Shown piece after piece: positions 51,079 through 61,807 of a stretch of DNA of 64,000 bases. The position numbers and the translations under genes were made by a program. The stretch lies in the NCBI GenBank assembly GCA_015501075.1, contig JADNYJ010000001.1:1116001-1180000 (forward strand). The letters are read 5' to 3'. Below the pieces are notes generated by a model. That model was not told the origin of the DNA, searched no databases, and saw only the letters and a program-made list of their open reading frames with translations. Positions within the stretch are counted from its first letter, which is position 1. Each line of letters begins with the position of its first letter. The stretch is from Gymnopilus junonius. Lineage: Eukaryota > Basidiomycota > Agaricomycetes > Agaricales > Galerinaceae.

Positions 51079-52219
51079 ATGTACTCCTATGGCTTCAAAG
51101 AAGGTCAGCCGTGGGGAGATGATAGACGAGGCCTTGAATCGGCTCTTCGAGAAATGGACCAACTCGAAAGAGAGCTTCATGAAAATTATGTTTACGGCAG
51201 GCCAGCCTATAATACTGCACCTGGTCCCTGGCTATCTGCCTCTGCATCCCGACACTACTGGGGAAGACATTCTTCCAGAGGTTTTCAGCCTTCCAGACCT
51301 CCTTATCCACAAGCCGTCTTTTGTATGAACCGCAGCGACGATTCAAATAGCCAATTTTCTCCTGACTTGTCCATGGCTCCATGGCCCGATCGTGTAAGTG
51401 GGTATGAACATGGTTGGTTGTACCGCGATTTCTCTGGACCTTCAGGCCATTTCAATGCACAGTCAGGGCGACAGGGCAGAAGTATTAACGATTCTATGCC
51501 AGAGAGTCTTCCGCCGGCTTCTGACAGGCAGCCTAGGCGAAATAACTCCCCACAGATTTCCATCAATTACCTGGTAATTTGCCGCCCCACCTCTTAGCTC
51601 ATCAACGTCGAATTACAGGGATTTCCATGGTCTGCGGGACTCGGTCCAGCATCCTGACCCTCAGTCCCAAGGAGGAGAAGCTGTGGGACATTCACTCCAA
51701 AGTAGAAGTCCGTTGAATGCGCCATTGAGTCCGAGTCGAATGCAGCTTGTCACGTATGGGGCCGATCGTGATTTTCCACGTAGAGGCGACCAAGCAGATG
51801 CAGACTGCCATGACCTCTCTCCACGGCCACCGACATCTTCGAATGGCTTTCTCTCTGGATGGTCTATTGCCACGACTCGCGATACAAGTTCTGAAATCTA
51901 TTCGATGGACTCCTTTCAAAGTAGTCGCTCAGTCGACTCCACTTCGTATACAGATACCGCCTCCTGGTCAAGTGGTTACGCCGAGTCTTACGACGTTCGT
52001 TCTCAAAAGGAACCTCATTATCGTGACTACCGTGAACACGACAGCGATGAATCGGAATCAGATCAAGATTTCATGAGCGATGGAGTGGCCAGTGACGAGG
52101 GTGTCTACAATTCTTCCAGCGAAGCACCAGAATACGACTACGAGGGCGACGAGATATATTCTGACGGAGGCTACTCGTCATTTTCGGAGGGTGGTGAAAA
52201 TTATGATGATTCAGAATAA
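51079..52219 (+). CDS. Acidic, Ser/Tyr-rich unknown protein
   Basis: A three-exon gene (51079-51393, 51446-51573, 51619-52219) with canonical GTAAGT and GTAATT donors. The phases close exactly at 347 aa. The N-terminus reads MYSYGFKEGQPWGDDRRGLE and contains a short charged helix; the middle is Pro/Arg-rich. The last 80 residues are Ser/Asp/Glu/Tyr-rich (SDESESDQDF, then YDYEGDEIYSDGGYSSF), ending in an acidic tail. No domain is recognised. The composition suggests a disordered protein, possibly phosphorylated by CK2-type kinases; this is inference. It could equally be read without the first intron, but the frame then does not reach exon 3. Confidence 0.65.
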
Positions 52220-54381
52220 CCCGACAGATTGTCGCCGATTATTACGTCCAGGAAATTGACGGGGCCGAGATGCCTCAATACAACGTACTTGAGGATCAAT
52301 TAGGAATGAGGACGGACTGATAACTTTTCTTAGCTTCTGCACCTTCAGAACGAATAACAAAGTACGCTTAGTCTTTCTTTTCTCCAAAAACTTACTATTG
52401 TGGACCATTCAGGTCAATGTTTTAAAGTGAACACGACCTATCTGAGCAACCAGTGATGGAAAAATAACCCCCTTCTAGCTAACTCAAGGTGATCTTGAAA
52501 AATTGGTCCGAAAATTCATACCGCTTTGCTTCTCCTCACACCGCCGGCAACGCTGGGCTGCGCCTTGCGGTTGTTGTTTTTTTTTTTTGCAAATTCTCTC
52601 ATTTAAATTTAAAGAACTCCGAGGATCACATCTTGTTATCGGATACTGCTTAGGGCTTCCTGCTTCCACTTATTAATTAATCCGATTGCTATAGATCCTG
52701 ACACAAGTAGCGTGGCTGCCATGCGTTCTTTAAGGAAGGGATGTTTGATACCAACCCCGAGCTCTTTTCCCGTGCACATTGCGTAGACGCACTCTGTGCC
52801 TTGCTTGAGTTCTGTCAATTCAGTGGGAATTTTGGCCTTTTCATTTCCACCGATTTTCGTCCTGGATCTGCTTCCCGCGAGGATCGATGTGAGATTCATG
52901 TGCAGGGTTACGATCTAAAGACATGTCCTTCCCAGAGCATCTTCTACAATTTGAGATGTGAAACTAAAATATTCTTCATCTTAAGCAGGTGGTCATTGAT
53001 CTGCCGTCCACCCCTTCTTCCAAGCTTTCCCTTCACCGAATTTCGAGTCATTGGTCTTCTGTGACTTGTTGCAAATCCATGAAGTTTTGATAGACACTCA
53101 TTCCGGATACATGGCGGCCCAGAATTCACTCGAAGATGTATTGGTACTGCGAAATAGCAAAACGACTCTGCTTCATCCTATAAGTACGACGAAGTTGCGG
53201 CCTTGGTCCTCAGTCATCCAACCCACTACCAATTGCTATTTCGGCTATGAACAATTTTCCAGTCAGTCGCTCTTGTGCACTCATCTTATCTTCTAACCTA
53301 TCCCTTGTAGGCAGGAACTCGGGTTTTCTTTGGACTTCAGAGGGTGAGGTCCAATATGCCTCGGTCAAGTCAAGCTCCCGCCTTCCCGATGTAAGATCGC
53401 TTTGATATTTTTTTTGCTTCGGTTTATCGACAGAGGCCTTGTTTGTAGGGCACTCAAATACTCGTCCTCCAACTCGAGGGGTCAAACAGGACTGTAACCC
53501 TTCCGTACGTGATTTATAGCCAATGATGCGCATGTCTGATATTTGCAAATCCAGAGCCCTCGGCGTCACTATAGTTCCTAAATGACCAGATACTCGGAAG
53601 GGATCTCTTCTCAGGTAGAGGTCCTCATTTTCATGGATATCTGATAGTCGGCGTTGGAGAGGTGTCTTCTTAACGATAGAGACTCGGACTATGACCACAT
53701 TCTTTCATCATGGCGGCGGTTACGTTAATGTACGTTATTCCAGGGACCCTGCTGGTCTATTTTAAGTAGATTAGACATGAGGCCTATTTTCTCTTGCCAA
53801 AAACACTGCTCTGGAAGAGCCCAAAAGTATTACATCGTACCCCAGAAGCCTCGCGGCTAGATATTGATGCATTTCGTTTATTTTGGGCCATGGCTCGCTG
53901 AGTTTGATTTCACGGATCGGGCTACCGCCACCTCGAAAAGAAGATCAAGGAAACCAGCCAAAGTGTTTCCTTGACCGAGTCAATAAAGGAGGGATCTGCG
54001 CCCATACAGGGACCTCTAGGCTCTGCTGAACACTACCTGCTAAATTGAGAACAGTTATCACGGGATATGCCGAGGATTCAAACTCAGAGAACAATGGTTT
54101 GTCATGCTGTGCATAAGAAAGAGTCATTGGGTAAGGCGGGGAGCAACGGTTCTTTATTCCAGTCCACCACCGTCTCGCTGGTGCCACTCACGGTTTTCGG
54201 CATTCGTCAGTGATTAGAAGCTTTAAATTTGTATCTATAGACTGGTAGGTTCCAATGAACAACTTCTTACTAACGGGAAGCCCACTACACGGTCGTTTGA
54301 TAGACCCTTAACTGTTTACGAATACATTACTATCTATCTCAAACATTCACCGAGAACACCTCGTTGCTAATCCCTCGACAA
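52220..54381. other. Large gene-poor stretch
   Basis: About 2.2 kb without a confident gene. On the minus strand a 162-codon frame (53210-53698, no ATG at its start) and an 87-codon frame (52636-52899, starting MNLTSILAGSR with a hydrophobic C-terminal segment) are visible, but neither has recognisable motifs. The right end holds the TFIIB promoter. Confidence 0.45.
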
Positions 54382-55487
54382 ATGGCGTATGCTAAACCAT
54401 TCCCTCTTGCTGCGCCCCAGCAGAAAGCCCCTGCGCAACCGGTTTTTGGGCCCGACCTTGCCGTTCGCCTTATTTGCCCTGAGTGCAGAGACCCAAATCC
54501 CAACATTGTCGAGGAGTTCGGCAGCGGAGACCTCGTGTGTGGTAATTGTGGCCTTGTTCTAGGCGATCGTATCGTGGACACAAGAAGCGAATGGCGGGTA
54601 AGTTTTTCTAAATTCTGTCTTCTTAAATGTACCCTTTTTTACACGTTTTTGCAGACATTTGCTAATGATGAAGGAGACGACCCGTCGCGTGTGGGCGCTG
54701 CGTCGGATCCTTTGATGGAAGGTATTGAACAGTTGGATACTGTGATAAGTTTTCGGGACGGAGGTTCCGGCCTCGCTCGAGAATTACAGCGTGCGTCATC
54801 GCGGTCCCAGAATGCTCGATCCGAGAGAAATATTCTGGGAGCATTCCGTGATATCTCGAGTTGGTGCGACCAGTTCTCCCTTCCAAAAACCATCAGCGAC
54901 ATCGCAAAGCAGCTGTACAAGCGGGCAGATGAAGAGAAATTGCTACGAGGAAAGCCTCTGGAGGCTGTCATTGCTGCCTGCATCTTTATTGCGTGTCGAC
55001 AAGCACATGTGCCCCGAACTTTCCGCGAGATTTGCAATTTGACACATGTGCAGAAAAAAACTCTTGGCCAATGTTATAAAGCGTTGGAGCAGGCGTTTAA
55101 CCTGTCTCCTGGGGCCTCGACCACTCATACCGCGGCTTCACCATCCACCGGACCAGAGAACCTGCTCGTCCGTTATTGCAATCATCTCGATTTGCCGCCC
55201 AACGTGCAATCCATTTGCGGCGATATTATTATTACAGCTAGGAAGTATGGTATTGCTGATGGACGCAGCCCTGTTTCAATCGCTGGTGGTGCCATTTATT
55301 TCACGTGCCATCTTCTAGGCAAAGTGAAATCGGTTAGGGATATCAGCGCTGTTGCAGGAGTGAGCGAGGGAACCATTAATTGGTTTATCGCTTGTATTAT
55401 GCTGAAAAGGAGAGGTTGGTGAAACAAGAGTGGATTGATGAAGGCAAGGCCGACTTGAATCGCCTTCCATTCGACTCGACGAAGTAA
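54382..55487 (+). CDS. SUA7: Transcription initiation factor IIB, with an apparent one-base loss
   Basis: TFIIB bridges TBP-DNA and RNA polymerase II and helps choose the start site. Two exons (54382-54597 and 54655-55487). The zinc ribbon is CPECRDPNPNIVEEFGSGDLVCGNCG, the B-reader follows (SEWRTFANDEGDDPSRVG), and two cyclin folds are read. The first has KLLRGKPLEAVIAACIFIACRQ and PRTFREICNLTHVQKKTLGQCYKAL; the second has YCNHLDLPPNVQSICGDIIITARK and SPVSIAGGAIYFTCHLLG. Near 55379 the frame must shift by one base to continue from VSEGTI into YRLYYAEKERLV and the end at 55487. As sequenced, translation stops at 55420-55422. In an essential gene this is most likely an assembly deletion. Confidence 0.92.
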
Positions 55488-55812
55488 TCAGCTTCTCTCA
55501 CTCATTTTATATGACAATCCTTGTTGGGCTTCTTGAATTATTCTAACTACCATTGCAAAGGGCCTTTATGGACCATCACATACATGCATTTCATTTTTTC
55601 CCCTTTTCCTTCATTCGTCATCACATTTGTACTGGTAGCATCTGACCATTCAATACACTTGCAATATAATAATCTTAAACCACCAGCTCTCCAAGCTTAA
55701 AGCATTCCATGCAAAAGGTAAGTACTGAGATACTTAGACAGAATGTAGTACTATCGTCGCCCCCCTCTCCTCGTCTTTTCTCCACGCCCTTTTGAGCCAG
55801 ATACTTCCCGTC

Positions 55813-56933
55813 CTAAGCAAGGCCACCTTTACCTTTGCTTGCGAACCTGACTGCCTTGCGGACATTTACGTCGCCTTCTTCAGCTCTAGGCCCTGTTCTC
55901 ATCTTCCGCTTGTCACTGTCCATCTTCGCTAGCAATGCCAATGACGAGTTCTTTTCTTGTTCAATGGATCCTTCATTCGGATCGAACTGAATAGAAATGA
56001 TAAACGAATTGGGATCGCGATAGAGAATTCATGAGTGCCTACCTTTCGCTTAATCCCTCGAAGTTTCTTTTCCCCTTCCAACCGCTTGTCGAATTTGCCC
56101 ATGCTTGCTGTGCTCGTACGAGTGACGGCCAATGTTCTGTCGATATCATCTTTCTTTTTTGAAGAGGGTTGCCAGCTGCACGGGCGGCATTTTGTTGGTG
56201 CTTCTTCTCATTCTTTGCTACTCTCTCCTTTCTCGAATCACGAGCAGTTTTTCTTGGGTCATAATCGATATCTGTTTTTTTTTGTTAATAATAAAAAGGG
56301 ATACATCAGAATTTACGTTGCTGGCACGAGGCAGAAGTGGAGTGTAGGACTTACCAGCATTAGTAGGCACCTCATGAATCCACTGTTCCTCGATCTCCCT
56401 ATTCTTTCCATGCCTGCCCCATCTATTAACCCAATTCTGCTTCTCCTCGTCCCAAACCTTCTTATCCCGGACTTTATGTTGAATACCTTTCGCAGCAGCG
56501 AACTTTTCCCATTTTGTAGGTGGTTTAGGCTTTGGAAGTGGTTTCGCTCTGGGGAGTTGGTATACTGGCGGTGGGAGGATTGCCAAGGGCCCGTCGGGGG
56601 ATGGTTTTGAGGGTAGGGAAAAGAGGGAGGAGATGAGGGATTGAACGCCGTCGCGTGCTAGATTTTGAAGGTGATCTTCCAAGTTTTCGCTGATTGTTGG
56701 GTGTAAGTTAGATTCTAAGAGTATAAGCTGCTACACATACTTGTAAGTTTCCTCCTCTATTGGGTTTAAATCAGTGGCCAGCAAGAGACCGGCGTCAACT
56801 TCTAAAGGCGTCTCTTTTTCCACCGTAATAGATTGGCTAAAGGTTTGTTTGTATGATAGAGAAGAAATTCAACGAGAGTCAACTGGGCTTACTATTTTTC
56901 CGCATGAGAGGCTAGGATGTTGGAAACGTCCAT
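55813..56933 (-). CDS. RRS1: RRS1, 60S ribosome assembly factor, possible frame break at the end
   Basis: Rrs1 joins Rpf2 and the 5S RNP (L5, L11, 5S rRNA) to the pre-60S subunit. The N-terminus reads MDVSNILASHAEKYQSITVEKETPLEVD. Next are DAGLLLATDLNPIEE and the conserved PLPKPKPPTKWEKFAAAKGI. KVWDEEKQNWVNRWGR, a basic segment (KRKDDIDRTLAVTRTSTASMGKFDKR) and KAVRFASKGKGGLA follow. Immediately after the stop at 55813-55815 another frame continues LGREVSGSKGRGEKTRRGGRR to a stop at 55751-55753, a typical basic Rrs1 tail. One base may be missing near 55815. The gene is divergent from TAF12 (147 bp). Confidence 0.88.
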
Positions 56934-57080
56934 AGTGGAATGGGGTGAATGAGCGGTCAAAAAAAGTTTGTTCTATTTTCAGACTAAATGTTCTGTTTGG
57001 TTCAGGTGAGCTTGGCAAATGCGTCGCGTTCCCCGCCCATGACAATTCATAGCGCTTACTTACATTGAACCAACGTCAAC
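56934..57080. promoter_or_regulatory. Divergent promoter, RRS1 / TAF12
   Basis: 147 bp between the two start codons, the shared promoter region. It contains one TCGCGT at 57024-57029. No TATA box is seen. Confidence 0.45.
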
Positions 57081-58393
57081 ATGAGCGACAACCCAAAGAG
57101 CCCAGCAGCTGGTCCTAGCACAGCGCCTGCAGCACCAAACGCGGCCAGTGTCACCCCCAATGAGCCGATAGCTGGCAACGAGATGATCAAAGCTCTAGGG
57201 AACATGCTTAAATCCCAAACTGGAGAAGCGCTCTCGAATGAAAAGCTTTCGCATCTCCTTCTGACGAACATGGCGCATTTGGTACAACAGGGGAAGCTGA
57301 CACAAAGGCAGATTATTCAGGTCGGTACCCTTTCCGTTCTTTGTTCCTTTTTGTACTTTGTTAATCCTTTGTCCAGCTTAAAGAATTCGCCGACACTCAT
57401 AAAGGGCCGCCTGCTTCTCCGTCTGGAAGTTCTTCGGCAGCTGGAACCTCGGCCGCTGCCAGTTCCGCGGCCGCTACTGCGTTAAAGGTTTGGGACACAC
57501 TATGTCGTCCCTACCGTTAGCTGATGGTCGAATTCAGGCTATAACTCCTCAGCCTAGTATACAAGCTGCAATCAAGACGGGCACCGCTGATGCTGCTTTG
57601 CCTACTCTCACCGCTGCGAGCTCTCACGAGTTCTACCCTACTATCAATAGCACTCTAACTACGACAAATCCTGGCCCTGTCCAATGGCCATCAACAAGGC
57701 CAACTCTAACTGGGGGCCTGGCTGCTGGTCGCCTATCAGGTATGTGGCTCTTCCTTTTAAGAATGGCATCCATGGTCTCACCCCTCTCTCTCAATCAAGG
57801 GACACCTGCACAAATAGCCCGCCAAGCTGATGATCCATCCATTCTGAACTCAGACGACAATCGGGCACGCAGAAAAAATACACCTGGCGATCAGAGTATG
57901 CGGAGAACAATACAGGATTTGGTGTCAAGCGTGGACCCCAATGTTAAGATTGAACCAGAGGTGGAAGATGTGCGTTTAGGAAATCACCTTTGCGCGTTCG
58001 ATTTGTTGACCCATCTGCCTATTTAGCTTCTGCTTTCCATCGCGGATGAGTTTATTGATTCGGTGACAAACTTTGCATGTCGTTTGGCAAAACACAGAGG
58101 GGGAGATACACTTGAAGTTCGCGACTTGCAGCTGCACCTTGGTGTGTCTTTCAAAGTTGCTCCACAGAACGCCGAGGCAAAAAGTTAACTTACTTTTTGC
58201 TCTTGCAGAACGGAATCACAACATTCGTATTCCTGGGTTTGATGAGACACGGGTTTCTCTTGCACAGTCCTCTGCTATTCCTGCGTACGCAGCAGCATCA
58301 GGTAAGAGGAATGCTCAAGGACCTCATGTGACTCTGCGGAGTCAACGGCTGGCGCAAGTGCAGCAAGCTAAAAGGGAGGCTAAGCTGATGTGA
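57081..58393 (+). CDS. TAF12: TAF12, histone-fold subunit of TFIID and SAGA
   Basis: TAF12 pairs with TAF4 (TFIID) or Ada1 (SAGA) by an H2B-like histone fold. Six exons (57081-57320, 57377-57487, 57538-57739, 57800-57969, 58027-58141, 58209-58393) join to 340 aa. The histone fold lies at the C-terminus: [68 protein letters not shown]. This is the standard TAF12 sequence, with alpha-2 in [20 protein letters not shown]. The first 190 residues are Ala/Ser/Pro/Thr-rich and disordered. An in-frame Met-rich stretch in intron 3 is not coding by phase. The length fits basidiomycete TAF12. Confidence 0.92.
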
Positions 58394-58584
58394 ACAATTC
58401 AGTTCACCATACATATTTTGCTTTGCTTTCCGAGAGTCGACCTTTCGATTCATGTATCATGCCGCTTTCACGATTTTTTCTTTGTATTGTTACATATTTC
58501 TATTATATTACTATAATGTCCATCCGCTGCTCGGTCAATTGAATCGCATCACACTATCACATCTTGCAGGTCTGCATTGCCATT

Positions 58585-59689
58585 TTATACTTGCGCTTTC
58601 CCCCAAGTCAAGGTAGCTATTTCAATCCTGGAACCCAAGCCACGCCAACCTGTTTTGGCACCTTCCTTTTGTGATACATGTTTAGGTAGCTCTGTCAAGA
58701 CCTTTGCGATAAATGTGGGATCGGTAAGAGGAGTCATATCGTCGCGTTTGGGAAGATGCTAGAGCGTTCCATGGTATGAGATGAGAGGGATCATCTGAGA
58801 GAAGAAGAGAAGAGTAGCTTACGCGTTGGACACGTTCATACGGTGCTTCCCAACCTCCTTGCCCTCGGACGATCAGGGGAGGTGAGGAAGCAAAAGAGTG
58901 ATAGATGCGTGTATCATACGTCCTGAAGAGAACGTGGTCTACCCTTAGCGTGAATCGTGCAAGGATGAACAGGCAGGTGGGCATGACTCTCTATATGATG
59001 TGATTAGATATCTAGTTTCAGCGCGTCAAAGTAGATGAAGTAGGGGGATAAGATAAAAAGAGCTCACTATTCGTACGAGCACTGCTGATGCCCCGTTATC
59101 GTGCAGCTCGTCTTCGAATAGGGGGATCTCTGCGTAGAAGAGGATCGGGTCTTGTCGAGATAGCTCGGCGAGTGGGATCTTCTGCGATGGGTCTTCTGGA
59201 TCGGCGGCTTTCCATTGAGTTGATGTGGCGGAGTCGTCGTGGCCAGAATAGGTCGTTGTGTATGTCCAGTCGTAGGGTTTGGTGCTGACAAAATCGGGCA
59301 TAGGTAGAGAAGAATTAGGGTCTGTTCTGCAAAAAGGGCGTAAGTCATTGTATATCCCTTGAAATGGAGGTGCCTTGCCTGCTCTGCATCCACTTCTCGG
59401 CATAACCGACTTTAACACCCCCGTCTCCTTCGACGAGATGCCCTTTCTTCACGCATTTCAGAGCCTCAGGAGCAGAGAAGGAATATTTCAAGCCGGAAGG
59501 ACGGTGTTGGAGAGCCAGATAGTTATTCCCAAAAGTCATTTCGGGGAGAGGAATGCCAAGGGAGGCCTGTAGCGCATCGCACTCTGGGGCATTGGAAATG
59601 GGATTAGTGGAGGCTGTTATGGACCAGTCGTGTATTTGGAGGGAGCGTGAGTTGGGGGACTCTGAGAGATTGTGAGGCGGGATGGACAT
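58585..59689 (-). CDS. TIP41: TIP41, TOR/PP2A regulator
   Basis: Tip41 binds Tap42/alpha4 and PP2A-like phosphatases and links TOR signalling to phosphatase activity. The N-terminus starts MSIPPHNLSESPNSRSLQIH. The conserved core reads LPEMTFGNNYLALQH, LKYSFSAPEALKCV, TYSGHDDSATSTQW, and the hallmark PILFYAEIPLFEDELHDNGASAV. It continues RVMPTCLFILARFTLRVDHVLFRTYDTRIYHSF and ends EIATLTWGKAQV. Positions of the FEDELHDNG and RFxLRVD motifs match TIP41. It is cut by several short introns. Its start codon lies only 47 bp from that of the divergent dynein subunit. Confidence 0.93.
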
Positions 59690-59736
59690 GTTGGCACGAG
59701 TCCAAGTTTAGTTCCGCCGCTTTCTTATTTACCACC
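59690..59736. promoter_or_regulatory. 47-bp divergent promoter, TIP41 / dynein LIC
   Basis: The two start codons are only 47 bp apart, so promoters and 5' UTRs must overlap the neighbouring gene. The plus-strand side has a Kozak-like ACCACC before ATG. No TATA box fits in this space. Confidence 0.6.
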
Positions 59737-61605
59737 ATGCAAGAATCACGTCCGTCCACTCCAGAGGCGCCTCCTCAGGATCTCTGGTCCTCCATCCTCG
59801 ACTCTGTGTCCTCCTCCCGCTCGATACCCTCAAAACAGATCCTCTTACTGGGTCAGCCCTCTTCAGGAAAGTCCGCATTGGCGTCTGCGCTGCTGCAGAA
59901 ACCACCGGCAGATCAGCAGGCGGATGTGCAGCCCACGGATTTCGCTATAGGTTATGACTTTGCTGATGTGCGAGATGAGGCTGATGAAGGCGAGTAGAGG
60001 ATCGACCCCGTCTGTTCTTCTGCTAATAATTTATTGCAGATACACTTGCACGACTGTCGGTGTACACCGTGCCTTCCTCTGCGTCCTCTTACACCTCTCT
60101 GTTGCCACACTTCCTACCGCCGCGTACATCGTTGCCACAAACGCTGGTTATTATTGTTCTTGACTGGACACGTCCATGGACATTCGTGGAGGAGCTGGAG
60201 ACTTGGTTGACATGGATAGAGGCGTGGTCAAAAGGGGACGGCTCGCGCGAAATGGAGATTACTCGCGAAGAGAGCCGAGAACGACGTGCGTTTGCTTGCT
60301 TTTACCTATTTACTTGTTGCTTATCATGTCCCTCATGCAGTACAATCTCACTTGCAACACTACGCTGAACCCTCCACGGATCCCCTGCCAGCCTCGAATT
60401 CCACTCTTTCGAATACCCTGTTACCCCTCGGGCCTGGCACATTTTCCCATAATTCCGCTGGTGTGCCTATTATCGTGGCATGTACCAAAGCAGACTTGAT
60501 TGATGAAGGTAATGACATGGCTCCTGGCGCGACTGCTATGGGCAGCATGGTCAAAGGAAAAGGAGGCGAATGGGAAGAACGGACGGATGGGATTATGCAG
60601 GTTCTTAGAACGGTCTGCTTGAAATGTGAGTTTTCATTTCTGTATACTACCAGTGTTCATTTACGCCTGTCAATTAAGATGGTGCTGGGTTATTTTACGC
60701 GACACCATTACCCGCGAACCTGCAAGTGCTACGGCAGTACGCGCTGCATTTACTTTTTATGCCTCCTGCACCGTCACCTGCGATGGTAGCGGCAGGGGAA
60801 TCACAAGCACCCGTCCGAAATCTCTTCCCATTCATGCATAAACCCAACACACTGGACCGCGACCGCATAGTTGTACCTGCAGGGTGGGACAGTTGGGGAA
60901 AAATATCGGTCCTCAGGGATGGCTTTGACGCGAAGATGTGGGGTGAGGCTTGGGAGCGCGATTTAGACTCTGAAGAAGGACAAACAGGAGAGGCTGGCGC
61001 GAAGAAGGCGTATGCGAACCTTGTCCCAGACCAAGGGCCAAAAGTAAGGTGTTTCTTGTGTTCAAACGATTTCGCGCTAAGATTATAAATAGCCACCACC
61101 GTTGCCTCCTTTCAACAATCCGACTCCAGAACAGGCATTCCTCGCCAAGAATTACGACGAGAATGCAAAGAAATCAGACCGGGATCCCCGTGGTGCCTTC
61201 CGGAACCCGCAAGACATCGCAGCAGCGGGCATTGTCGGTCCACTAGGAAGCAGCAGTTTCAGCCTTCCGAATGTCGAACGCGCGCTAAGCGAGATGGAGA
61301 CGGGTGCTGGTGGTGCAACGAATCTGGGCGATGCGGCTGCTCGACGGCTGGCGGCGGGTGGCAGGGCAACGACGGCAGCTGCAGGACGCCCCGCTGGATT
61401 GTCGACGCTAGGGACTGCTGCATCGCCGACTGCAGGGCGATCACCGGTGTCGCCGAACCCTGCGGCTACGAGCCCCGGAGGAACAGGGCAGTCGCAGCAT
61501 GAGGTGCTGCAGAATTTCTTCCAGAGCCTGCTGAGCACGAAGGACCGGGCGAGTGGGACGCGCGGGAGCCCAGTGAAGCCGACAGAGGAAGGGGGCAGCA
61601 GTTGA
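59737..61605 (+). CDS. Cytoplasmic dynein 1 light intermediate chain
   Basis: The light intermediate chain of cytoplasmic dynein, a Ras-like fold that links the motor to cargo adaptors for retrograde transport along microtubules. Five exons (59737-59989, 60040-60285, 60341-60625, 60679-61043, 61093-61605) give 553 aa. The P-loop is LLGQPSSGKSAL, then SVYTVPSS, LVIIVLDWTRPWTFVEEL and the G4-like VPIIVACTKADL. C-terminal sequence VRNLFPFMHKPNTLDRDRIVVPAGWDSWGKI is typical of the family. The last 170 residues are Ala/Gly/Pro-rich, followed by a helix LQNFFQSLLS, like the adaptor-binding helix of LIC. Intron 1 has a GC donor (59990 GCGAGT). It shares a 47-bp promoter with TIP41. Confidence 0.9.
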
Positions 61606-61807
61606 TGAGCTATTAATATCTGTTATCTAATCTCAGCCACTTGAGTGTTTGCATGTGTTTGGCAGAATGTGAGAAATGAGAGCTGTCGCGCACTCGACAT
61701 CGGCCGTTCATTTATTATTTATTATTCTCTGTGCGCTCAGAATGGGCAAATGGTGTGTCTCTTATTTCTCTCTCTTTCCTGTCTCATTCTCCAAAGGTCT
61801 CCCAACT

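Noticed and set aside
51394..51597. Reading exon 1 of the acidic unknown protein straight through to 51597
   Set aside because: That frame ends in a stop and cannot join the long third exon. Two canonical introns (51394-51445 and 51574-51618) give an exact frame instead.
55753..55870. A 57-nt intron at the RRS1 3' end (GTAAAT..TTAG)
   Set aside because: Phase is wrong for the basic tail frame and it would remove conserved KAVRFASKGKG.
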